DNA from: an uncultured Dysgonomonas sp.
GTDB taxonomy: Bacteria > Bacteroidota > Bacteroidia > Bacteroidales > Dysgonomonadaceae
Direction of reading: 5' to 3'
NCBI RefSeq assembly: GCF_934668725.1
Contig: NZ_CAKUOF010000015.1
Span: forward strand, 45,047 to 109,046
Length of the DNA stretch: 64,000 bases
Under the pieces are notes generated by a model. That model searched no databases. It was not told the DNA's origin and worked only from the letters and a program-made list of their open reading frames with translations. Every line of letters starts with the position of its first letter. The first letter of the stretch is position 1. Positions 9,601 to 17,656 of the stretch are shown one piece after another. Both the position numbers and the translations under genes were made by a program.

Positions 9601-12600
9601 GTAGATAACAGAGATTTTGAAAGTACTAATATTGAGTATATACAATTTTGGTTGATGGACCCTTTTGTTTACAATGATCTTCCGGAGTATAAAAATGATG
9701 GAGGAGATTTATATTTTAATCTGGGGGATATTTCGGAGGATATTTTAAAAGACGGTCGTAAATTTTATGAAAACGGTTTGCCTTTAGATGATGATCCAAC
9801 GGCTTATACATATAACGTTTGGGGCAAAGTTCCTACTCGGCAGTCTACCGTATATGCTTTTGACCTCTCGGGTGGGGCTGCATCCATAGCTAAGCAGGAT
9901 GTGGGCTTAAACGGTTTGAGTAGAGCCGAAGAAGCTCAATTCGAAACATATAAAAACTATCTGTCAAATTTTAGAACTAAGATTTCGGGAGCAACAGAGG
10001 CCGCCATGTTACAAGATCCTTTTTCCCCCTTAAACGACCTTTCGGGAGATAAGTATCACCATTATCGCGGCGGAGATTATGATAGAGAGAGACTGGGAAT
10101 TATTCAGAGATATAAATACTTTAATGGAACCGAAGGTAACTCCGTAGAAGGAGATTCAGGTTCCAATGGATTCTCTATGGCAGCTACTATTCATCCGGAT
10201 GTAGAAGACTTGGATCAGGATAATACTATGAATGAAAACGAACGGTATTATCAGTACAAGGTACATTTACAGCCTGACCAAATGGAGGTGGGGCAAAATT
10301 TTATTTCGGATAAGCGTACAGTTGAAGTGGAGTTACGGAATGGACAGAAAAGCAATATAACATGGTATCAGTTTCAGGTGCCTATTCGTACACCTCAAAA
10401 AGAAGTCGTAGGAAATATTAAAGATTTTACTTCAATACGTTTTATGCGTATGTTTCTTTCCGGTTTTAAGCAAACTACGTATTTGCGGTTTGGAACATTA
10501 GATTTGGTAAGGGGAGATTGGAGAGTATATACACAAACCCTTCAGGATGGTATAAATCAGGGATTGGGTTCACTCAATATCTTTGCTGTAAATATAGAGG
10601 AGAACAGTACAAAAACTCCTGTTAATTATGTGCTTCCTCCCGGTGTGACACGTATTGTCGACCCAAGCCAGCCACAGGTAAGACAAGAAAATGAGCAAGC
10701 ATTGGCGTTACAAGTTTTAAAATTGGAAGCAGAAGATGCCAGAGCTGTATTTAAGCCTACCAGTTATGATCTTCGTCGTTACAAACGCTTGCAAATGTTT
10801 ACTCATGCCGAAAAACTGATCGATGGACCCGAAGTCACAGATGGTGAGATGACCGTCTTTTTAAGATTAGGGTCTGATTACAGAAGTAATTACTATGAAT
10901 ATGAAATACCTTTATCCATAACCCCTCCGGGCAATTACAATACAAATAATCCTACCGATCAAAGAATAGTATGGCCAACGAATAATATGTTCGATTTTCC
11001 GCTGGAGATTTTAAAAAATCTGAAACTTAAAAGAAATAAAGAAAAGAGACAAACCGGATCGAAAGTCTCATATACAGAAAGGTATTCGGATTATGATCCG
11101 GAAAAGGTAGCCAATAAAATAACCGTAATAGGTAATCCGAGCCTGTCGGAAGTAAACGTAATAATGATAGGTGTACGTAATAACTCGCGTACAGTTAAAT
11201 CGGCTGAAGTGTGGGTAAATGAGTTGCGTTTGACCGATTATGATGATGAAAATGGATGGGCAGCACAAGGAAACCTGAATGTTGCTTTGTCCGATGTCGG
11301 AACAATCTCCTTTTCGGGCAGAAAAGAAACCTCAGGATTTGGTTCTATCGATCAAAACTTGATGGAGCGGCGTTTAGATGATTTTTATTCATATAACATT
11401 GCTACAACTGTCAATCTGGGACGGTTTTTACCCGAAAAAGCCAAAGTAAGCCTTCCTTTGTATTATTCTTATTCTAACCAGACTATTACGCCGAAATATG
11501 ATCCGCTCGATCAGGATGTGACTTTAAAGGAATCGTTGAGTATTGTAGAAACAAGAGCCGAGAAAGACTCTATAAAAAGTTTGGCTCAAGATCGAACTAC
11601 GACAAAAAATTTGAGCTTAACCAATATGAAAGTAAATATTCAGAGTAAGACACCTATGCCTTATGACCCTGCAAACTTTACTTTCGGCTATGCATATAGC
11701 CAGACGGAAGTGAAAAATCCAACAACTGTTTACGATCAAACAAAAAATTACAAAGCAAGCTTAAACTATTCATATTCACCTACAATGAAGACTTGGGCTC
11801 CATTCAAAAGGATGAAAAGCAAAGCGCCACTTGCCAAGTATCCAAAATCGCTGGGGATAAATTATTTACCAAGTAATATCTCTTTCAATTCGTATATGAC
11901 CCGTTTTTATACCGAAACATTGGTGAGAGATTTAGACGGATATATTTTAGGAGGAGGTAGTACAAATGATAACCTGTTTTTGACTTGGAGTCAGAATTTT
12001 TATTGGGATCGTGATTTTAGCATAAACTGGGATTTGCTGAGGAATCTGAAAATAAGTATTCAAACAGGTACCCGTGCAGAAATAGAAGAGCCTTATTTGC
12101 AGGTGAATAAGAAGTTAAATAGAGACGATTATGAGATTTGGAGGGATGATGTGCTGCGAAGTATACGTAACCTGGGGGATCCTTTGGCGTACAGGCAGAC
12201 TGCCAGAGTAACATATGCGTTGCCCTTAAATAACATACCGTTTTTAGACTGGATAAGTTCATCGGCCAATTACGATAGTGGATATACTTGGGATAGAGGA
12301 GCAGTTATAGATTCTACAGTCGAGGTTGGAAATACTATAACCAATAATATGACCTTGACTCTTAATAGTAGGCTAGACCTTACATCGCTATATAACAGGT
12401 CGTCGTTCTTAAAGAAAGTAAATGACAAATTTGATATTAATCGCCGTCGTCAGAATTCTCAAAGAGAAAGACGCCCTTCCGAAAACCGAAAAAAACGCTT
12501 CGAACAGGAAGTTCGATTAAATACCGATTCAGCTACAATCGTAAAGCATGGAATGAATACGAAAAATATTCAACTTGTAGCCCGCCAAGGCAGTAAGTTA

Positions 12601-14157
12601 TTTAAGGTTAAATACAAGCGTATCGATGAAAATACCATACGTATCACGACGAAGGATACAGCACAAATAAAAATAAATATTGTAGAAAAAGGAGATCAGG
12701 AAGAGAGTACATTGTACAAAATAGCCCAGTATACAGCCCGGGGATTAATGTCAGTAAGGTCGGTGTCATTTAATTACTCTACACGCGAAGAAACGGCTAT
12801 TGGAGGCTTCCGACCGGGCATTGGAGACATCTTCGGACAAAAACAAACCGAATATGGAACGACCCCCGGTGTTGGGTTTGCTTTTGGGTTTGACGGTGGT
12901 GAAGAATATATAGATAAATCACTTCGTAATGACTGGTTGATTTTGAATGAAAGGAGTATAAGTCCTGCGGTATATAATTCAATTCGTAAATTTGATTTTG
13001 AAGCCCAAATAGAACCTATACGCGGATTGAAGGTTAGGCTGACTGCTCTGCACGAGAAAAATGACCGGACGACATTCCAATACGATAGTCAGGCTAATGT
13101 CACAAAAATATTTGGAGGAAGCTTTACAATGAGCACAATTGCCATTGGCTCAAGTTTCGAGAATAGTAATGTTGGCAATAATTATCAATCGGCATCATTT
13201 AATAAATTCCTAAAAAACAGGGATGTTATAGCAAAGAGATTGACCGACAAATATTCGGGTATTCGTTATCCCAAAGTCGGTTTTATTGCTGAAGCAAATT
13301 TAGGTGGTGAAAAATTTGACCCAAAGCATGGTGCTGTAAACCCCAACTCACCGGATGTTCTGATCCCTGCCTTCCTTTCAGCCTATACGAGTGGAGGTAG
13401 TGCCAATAATATTGCTTTAACTGCCTTCCCCAAATTGTTGTCGATGTTGCCCAACTGGCGGATAAATTACGATGGATTAACAACTCTACCTTGGTTTAAA
13501 GATAAATTTAAGAACTTTATACTATCACATGCTTATACAGCTCAATATAGTGTAGGCTCATATTCATCATTCCTTACTTGGATTGAGGCCGGTGATAATA
13601 TGGGATTCATTAAGAGTCTGGATGATATAGCTATGCCTTTGCCTACTTCGGCTTATGATATATCATCGGTTAATCTGATCGAACAATTTAATCCATTGCT
13701 CGGAGCAGAAGGTACTATGACTAATAACCTGACCTTGAAAGCACGTTACAATTATTCGAGAATGTTGAACCTTAGTATCACTTCATTCCAAATAGTGGAG
13801 ACACTTCAAAAAGATTTTGTTGTGGGGGCGGGGTATCGAATTAACGAATTTAATAAGCTGATTGGACTTCCTATTAAAAATAACAGAGGATTCAATAATG
13901 ATTTAAATGTGACAGCAGATATCTCCAGAAGAACCAATCATGCCTTGATACGCCGCATAGATGAAGGATTTACCGATGCTACAGGTGGTAGTACAATATT
14001 GACCCTCAAGTTGTCAGCCGAATATACATTAAGTCGAGCCCTGTTGTTACGAGCCTTCTACGATCGTGTCGTAAACTCACCATTAATATCGGCAAGTGCT
14101 TATCCAACATCTAATACTAATTTCGGAATAAGCCTTCGATTTACTCTTACAGAGTAG
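6682..14157 (+). CDS. sprA: SprA/Sov, type 9 secretion outer-membrane translocon
   Basis: Giant outer-membrane beta-barrel through which T9SS cargo leaves the cell; SprA in gliding flavobacteria, Sov in Porphyromonas. The 2491 residues match the known 2400-2500 range. I chose the TTG at 6682 because it begins MKKNFKYYILLSLFICGISL, a good signal peptide. The first in-frame ATG at about 6770 would cut it off. The body is rich in alternating aromatic/polar strands and asparagine, typical of the barrel. It ends in a strand with terminal hydrophobic pattern (FGISLRFTLTE), as for BamA-inserted proteins. No other T9SS core gene (porK, L, M, N, sprE) is nearby. Confidence 0.94.
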   Translation: MKKNFKYYILLSLFICGISLFSGTTGQPDYAMPAINMDVALPQDTGAIYPVRKTQITNYEDLIQKTPVDLRDPSNVKTEVEFDVKHNIYLFRTKIDDGEWVTPFTLNPQQYMDYSLKESMSQYFRAKNSEAFDQKDKKEEFSLKDIKVNLGSLDRIFGPGGVQLKTQGYTEVSAGIRHTTTENPTLALKNRSRTMFDFQQKIQMNVNASVGDKVNFGLNYDTEATFDFDSKRLKLAYEGDEDEIIKYLGAGNVALNTTNSLISGGASLFGIRADLQFGKLRINTVISQQESQTQTVGSKGGVQTTNYQFDASRYDENQHFFLTRYFRDKFDEGMSKLPFVNSPILITRIELWVTNKRSNFDNARNIVGFVDLGEHGDNIKNKNKWASQGASIFPSNNSNNLYTVVNSSYSEARNISNVNEVLTNKAGLVSGQDYEKLESARLLDANEYTLNAQLGFVSLKSALADDEVLAVAFEYTMNGQAYRVGEFASEIPNKIEPGTPKSGALFIKLVKPVALSPNSYAWDFMMKNVYRLGDRQIQKDKFRLNITYLSDTTGTYINYLPAGAIQNKLLLRVMNLDRLDAQGNQHPDGIFDFLPGFTILPETGRIIFPVVEPFGSHLRKEIANDAIADQFVYQQLYDSTQFVAIQIADRNKFRISGSYRASSSNSVINLNAMNVARGSVVVTANGVPLIENADYTVDYSAGIVTILNQSLIDAGTPINVTLENQALFSMQRKTLLGLNLSYDFTKDFTIGGTIMHMYERPLTMKVGIGEEAIKNTIWGLNTSYRTQSQWLTNLIDKLPFLTATVPSQISLNAEFAHMIGGHYQNQYLHGYSYLDDFESAKSTISLKNPYAWKLSSTPSMFPESKLSDDIQYGNNRAHLSWYTIDNLFTRKNSSLRPSYINADSLSNHFVREIQQSEIFPNRDILANEPPLLSTLNLTYYPQERGMYNLDATNISPEGKLLNPEKRWGGITRKVDNRDFESTNIEYIQFWLMDPFVYNDLPEYKNDGGDLYFNLGDISEDILKDGRKFYENGLPLDDDPTAYTYNVWGKVPTRQSTVYAFDLSGGAASIAKQDVGLNGLSRAEEAQFETYKNYLSNFRTKISGATEAAMLQDPFSPLNDLSGDKYHHYRGGDYDRERLGIIQRYKYFNGTEGNSVEGDSGSNGFSMAATIHPDVEDLDQDNTMNENERYYQYKVHLQPDQMEVGQNFISDKRTVEVELRNGQKSNITWYQFQVPIRTPQKEVVGNIKDFTSIRFMRMFLSGFKQTTYLRFGTLDLVRGDWRVYTQTLQDGINQGLGSLNIFAVNIEENSTKTPVNYVLPPGVTRIVDPSQPQVRQENEQALALQVLKLEAEDARAVFKPTSYDLRRYKRLQMFTHAEKLIDGPEVTDGEMTVFLRLGSDYRSNYYEYEIPLSITPPGNYNTNNPTDQRIVWPTNNMFDFPLEILKNLKLKRNKEKRQTGSKVSYTERYSDYDPEKVANKITVIGNPSLSEVNVIMIGVRNNSRTVKSAEVWVNELRLTDYDDENGWAAQGNLNVALSDVGTISFSGRKETSGFGSIDQNLMERRLDDFYSYNIATTVNLGRFLPEKAKVSLPLYYSYSNQTITPKYDPLDQDVTLKESLSIVETRAEKDSIKSLAQDRTTTKNLSLTNMKVNIQSKTPMPYDPANFTFGYAYSQTEVKNPTTVYDQTKNYKASLNYSYSPTMKTWAPFKRMKSKAPLAKYPKSLGINYLPSNISFNSYMTRFYTETLVRDLDGYILGGGSTNDNLFLTWSQNFYWDRDFSINWDLLRNLKISIQTGTRAEIEEPYLQVNKKLNRDDYEIWRDDVLRSIRNLGDPLAYRQTARVTYALPLNNIPFLDWISSSANYDSGYTWDRGAVIDSTVEVGNTITNNMTLTLNSRLDLTSLYNRSSFLKKVNDKFDINRRRQNSQRERRPSENRKKRFEQEVRLNTDSATIVKHGMNTKNIQLVARQGSKLFKVKYKRIDENTIRITTKDTAQIKINIVEKGDQEESTLYKIAQYTARGLMSVRSVSFNYSTREETAIGGFRPGIGDIFGQKQTEYGTTPGVGFAFGFDGGEEYIDKSLRNDWLILNERSISPAVYNSIRKFDFEAQIEPIRGLKVRLTALHEKNDRTTFQYDSQANVTKIFGGSFTMSTIAIGSSFENSNVGNNYQSASFNKFLKNRDVIAKRLTDKYSGIRYPKVGFIAEANLGGEKFDPKHGAVNPNSPDVLIPAFLSAYTSGGSANNIALTAFPKLLSMLPNWRINYDGLTTLPWFKDKFKNFILSHAYTAQYSVGSYSSFLTWIEAGDNMGFIKSLDDIAMPLPTSAYDISSVNLIEQFNPLLGAEGTMTNNLTLKARYNYSRMLNLSITSFQIVETLQKDFVVGAGYRINEFNKLIGLPIKNNRGFNNDLNVTADISRRTNHALIRRIDEGFTDATGGSTILTLKLSAEYTLSRALLLRAFYDRVVNSPLISASAYPTSNTNFGISLRFTLTE

Positions 14158-14309
14158 TAGAAGAGTTGTCTCTGTTCTATATTAATAGACTTTGGCTGCT
14201 TTTTATAGATGAATTCTATTTATTTTCTTTATTTTTGTCTAAGATTTTTAATAAAATGAAAAAATAAGTATCTTGGAATTTTAAGTCTAAATGTTAAACA
14301 AAAATAGAT

Positions 14310-14317
14310 TATCTTTG
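14310..14317 (+). promoter_or_regulatory. Candidate -7 element for the two-component operon
   Basis: TATCTTTG matches TAnnTTTG and lies about 64 bases before the histidine kinase ATG. The -33 TTG is not evident at standard spacing. Confidence 0.4.
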
Positions 14318-14380
14318 TTTTAAGATATTATAGGTACTTGATAATTGATCGGTTATAATGTATATGGAGAATAAAGTAAA

Positions 14381-15928
14381 ATGAAAAAATCAACGATATG
14401 GTTACTCGCAGGGGTGATGGCTTTCACCTTTTTCGGTCTACTGTACTTGCAGATTAGTTATTTCCGTATCTCTCTTAAAATGAGGAATGATCAGTTTGAA
14501 GAGGCAGTCAGCAGAAGCCTCTATCAAGTGTCAAAAAATTTAGAGCTGGATCAGACTAAGAAATATCTGGATCAGGAGATAATTGATTTCCAGAATAAAA
14601 ATGGGTATAAAGACCCATTGGGAGGAGAAAAAACAGTAACACATACTCAGCAAATACAGATTACTGACCCTACGGGTGCTCCTATCATGAACATGGAGTA
14701 TAATATTTCTCAAACTACCAGTTTTAAAACGCCAAAGAACGCCAGTGCTTCGCGCGGAGGAGCAAATGCTTTAGCACAGGCATCATTTAATATACAAGAG
14801 TTGTTTAAACAACGTTATGATTACCAAAGGCAGTTGTTGGATAATGTAATTTATAAATTAATCCAGACATCAAGCATGGTTCCTCTTGATGAAAAGCTAA
14901 ATTATAAAACATTAAACGATAATATAAAGGACGAACTCCGATACAACGGTATCGATTTACCTTTTCGGTTCGAGATTGTAGATAAAAATGATAAACCTGT
15001 GTATAAACAGGAGAATTATGGAGAACCTGATAAAAATGCATTGTATACACAGGTATTGTATCCTAATGATCCGATTGATAAGTTAAACTATTTGAGAGTA
15101 TCTTTTCCTACAAAGAAAGATTATCTTTTTAGTGATGAGATCTCGTTTATAGTACCGGCTTTTGTATTTACATTAATTCTATTGGTGACATTTATAATAT
15201 CAATCTATTTAATATTCAGGCAGAAGCGTTTGTCGGAGATGAAGAGTGATTTTATGAATAATATGACCCATGAATTGAAAACTCCCGTGTCGACAATTTC
15301 ATTGGCTGCCCAGATGCTAAAAGACCCGGGAATAATGAAATCACCGGAGATATTTAAACACATATCGAGTGTTATAAATGATGAGACTAAACGCCTGAGC
15401 TTTCAGGTAGAAAAGGTGCTTCAGATGTCTCTTTTCGAAAAACAAAAGGCAACCTTGAAATTCAAGGAACTAGATGTAAACGATGTAATTGTGAGTGTAG
15501 CCAATACCTTTCAACTTAAAGTTGAGAAATTTGGAGGAAAAATTGATATTGATCTCGAAGCAAATGATACACTAATAAATGCAGATGAGATGCATTTTAC
15601 AAATGTTTTATTTAACTTGCTAGATAATGCACTTAAATATAGACGCGAAGATGTGACCTTAGAGTTGATGATAAGGACATGGAATCAAAACAATAAGATC
15701 TGTATAAGTGTTGAAGATAATGGAATAGGTATAAAAAAAGAAGATGCAAAAAAGATTTTTGAACGCTTTTTTAGAGTATCTACCGGAAATTTACACGATG
15801 TAAAAGGCTTTGGATTGGGTCTGGCTTATGTTAAGAAAATAGTTGAAGACCATAAAGGAACTATAAAAGTAGAAAGTGAATTGGGACAAGGGACCAAATT
15901 TATTATAAGTTTATTCAATATAAAGTAG
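14381..15928 (+). CDS. rprX: Sensor histidine kinase, RprX-like
   Basis: Inner-membrane sensor kinase of 515 residues. TM1 is at about residues 7-28, then a periplasmic sensor of about 220 residues, and TM2 at about 254-279. There is no obvious HAMP. Then the DHp domain with phospho-acceptor His297 in MTHELKTP, and a HATPase domain with an N box (FNLLDNALKYR), DNGIGI and GFGLGLAY. The partner regulator starts 7 bases after the stop, so they form one unit. Similarity in layout to Bacteroides RprX is from memory. The signal sensed cannot be read from sequence. Confidence 0.9.
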   Translation: MKKSTIWLLAGVMAFTFFGLLYLQISYFRISLKMRNDQFEEAVSRSLYQVSKNLELDQTKKYLDQEIIDFQNKNGYKDPLGGEKTVTHTQQIQITDPTGAPIMNMEYNISQTTSFKTPKNASASRGGANALAQASFNIQELFKQRYDYQRQLLDNVIYKLIQTSSMVPLDEKLNYKTLNDNIKDELRYNGIDLPFRFEIVDKNDKPVYKQENYGEPDKNALYTQVLYPNDPIDKLNYLRVSFPTKKDYLFSDEISFIVPAFVFTLILLVTFIISIYLIFRQKRLSEMKSDFMNNMTHELKTPVSTISLAAQMLKDPGIMKSPEIFKHISSVINDETKRLSFQVEKVLQMSLFEKQKATLKFKELDVNDVIVSVANTFQLKVEKFGGKIDIDLEANDTLINADEMHFTNVLFNLLDNALKYRREDVTLELMIRTWNQNNKICISVEDNGIGIKKEDAKKIFERFFRVSTGNLHDVKGFGLGLAYVKKIVEDHKGTIKVESELGQGTKFIISLFNIK

Positions 15929-15935
15929 AGATATT

Positions 15936-16655
15936 ATGGAAGAGAAGTTGAAATTATTTTTATGTGAAGATGACGAAAACCTAGGGATGTTACTCAGAGA
16001 GTATCTCCAAGCAAAAGGATTCGACACCGATTTATATCCGGATGGAGAAGCCGGCTATAAAGGCTTTGTTAAAGAAAAATACGATTTGTGTGTTTTAGAC
16101 GTAATGATGCCAAAGAAAGACGGAATAACATTGGTAAAGGAAATTAGAGCAATCAATCCGGACATTCCAATTATATTTTTAACAGCTAAAAATATGAAGG
16201 ATGATATTTTGGATGGTTTTAAAGCCGGAGCTGATGATTATATTACTAAACCTTTTAGTATGGAAGAATTGGTACTTCGTATCGAAGCCATTTTCAGAAG
16301 AGTAAAAGGTAAAAAAGGTAAAGATCGTCAGGTATATCAATTTGGTAAAATGGTTTTTGATACTCAAAAACAAATTCTAACCATTAGTGGAGAAAGCACC
16401 AAATTGACAACAAAGGAATCAGAACTTTTAGGATTGCTTTGTGCTCATGCTAATGATATTTTGGAACGTAACCATGCTTTAAAACAAATATGGGTAGATG
16501 ATAACTACTTTAATGCCAGAAGTATGGATGTTTATATTACTAAGCTAAGAAAGCTGTTAAAAGCCGATCCTGAGATTGAAATTATCAATATTCATGGAAA
16601 AGGTTACAAGTTAATAGCACCTGTAAACGAAGAAGCTGATGATAGCGAAGCTTAA
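15936..16655 (+). CDS. rprY: OmpR-family response regulator, RprY-like
   Basis: Cytoplasmic DNA-binding response regulator of 239 residues. The receiver domain has the acidic pocket Glu11-Asp12-Asp13, phospho-acceptor Asp55 in VLDVMMPK, and conserved Lys105 in DYITKPF. A winged-helix Trans_reg_C domain follows at about 134-228, ending in INIHGKGYKLI. Directly downstream of its kinase and followed by a strong hairpin. Targets are unknown. The neighbouring sprA suggests envelope functions, but that is only proximity. Confidence 0.93.
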   Translation: MEEKLKLFLCEDDENLGMLLREYLQAKGFDTDLYPDGEAGYKGFVKEKYDLCVLDVMMPKKDGITLVKEIRAINPDIPIIFLTAKNMKDDILDGFKAGADDYITKPFSMEELVLRIEAIFRRVKGKKGKDRQVYQFGKMVFDTQKQILTISGESTKLTTKESELLGLLCAHANDILERNHALKQIWVDDNYFNARSMDVYITKLRKLLKADPEIEIINIHGKGYKLIAPVNEEADDSEA

Positions 16656-16674
16656 ATAAAAACGTTACTACTAT

Positions 16675-16717
16675 AAAAAAGAAAGTCAACTTTAATTTAA
16701 AGGTGGCTTTCTTTTTT
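16675..16717 (+). terminator. Terminator after the two-component operon
   Basis: Stem AAAAAAGAAAG..CTTT pairing with AAAG..CTTTCTTTTTT, with one wobble and one mismatch. It ends in a T-run, 20 bases after the regulator stop. Confidence 0.75.
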
Positions 16718-16759
16718 ATGAAGCCTGCCTATGAATATTAATCTTAGATAATCTATCTG

Positions 16760-17656
16760 ATGATACTACCTAAATCTGATAAGGGATTCTCAATAGTAAA
16801 GTTTATAATTGTATTGCTGATACTTATATTTTCTACTCAAGGTTGCGATTCCGGACATAAGGCGAAAGATATCAATCAATTAAAAGTATATCGGAAGAGC
16901 TTTAAAGTCCCACTAAAAGGAAAGAAAATTCTTTTATATGGCGACAGTATTTCTTCATCGGAATACCCATGGTACAAATCGGCACTTGAGGAGTTAACCG
17001 GAGCCGAAGTATATGCAGGTGGCTTTCCCGGATATACTACAAGTCAGTTAGCTAAAGACGCACAATTGCAGCTGATTTTTGACTATAAGCCTGATATTAT
17101 AATCTGTTTAGTAGGAGGAAATGATGCCGGCGTAAAAGGTGAAGTGGGTACTTTTGGAGCAACAGATGAAATTCTGGTTAAAACAACTGATATAACAAAA
17201 GATTATTCAGGATATACTTTTATACAGGCGGTAGCACATATAATAGAAAAAATTGATGGGCATTATAAAATGGATGAAAATACCCACTTATTAAATGCTG
17301 AATATATCTCTCCCGAAAAACCTCTTCTTGTATTTTGTACTACTTTGCCTCAAAAACGTAGCAATCGGTTTAATAAATTTTCAAGATCCGATAATTGGCT
17401 CCGTAAAAGAGATGCAGTTGTTGAATGTTGCAATAAATATAAGGTTCATTGCATAGACTTCTATAACTTATGTGACTGGGACTTTTCCAAGGAGCCATAT
17501 TGGACTCCACCTACAGATGTCTATACTAACAGAGGCATATTTACAATGGATGGTGTCCATCCAAATCAAAAAGGATATGAGGATATGGCTCGTATCGTTT
17601 ATGAGGAACTGGCTTTAGAATCAGCCGATAATCTCGAACCGAGCAAATTTCAATAG
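16760..17656 (+). CDS. SGNH/GDSL-type hydrolase lipoprotein
   Basis: Predicted lipoprotein esterase or acyl-hydrolase, 298 residues. A hydrophobic signal ends in a lipobox with Cys29 (FSTQGC). Block I is GDS at 61-63 with nucleophile Ser63. GGND with Asn121 fits block III. DGVHPN supplies Asp264 and His267 of block V. These four residues make an SGNH catalytic set. Family members deacetylate polysaccharides or peptidoglycan, or cleave lipids; the substrate here is unknown. Its last 36 bases overlap the end of the convergent helicase gene. Confidence 0.82.
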   Translation: MILPKSDKGFSIVKFIIVLLILIFSTQGCDSGHKAKDINQLKVYRKSFKVPLKGKKILLYGDSISSSEYPWYKSALEELTGAEVYAGGFPGYTTSQLAKDAQLQLIFDYKPDIIICLVGGNDAGVKGEVGTFGATDEILVKTTDITKDYSGYTFIQAVAHIIEKIDGHYKMDENTHLLNAEYISPEKPLLVFCTTLPQKRSNRFNKFSRSDNWLRKRDAVVECCNKYKVHCIDFYNLCDWDFSKEPYWTPPTDVYTNRGIFTMDGVHPNQKGYEDMARIVYEELALESADNLEPSKFQ

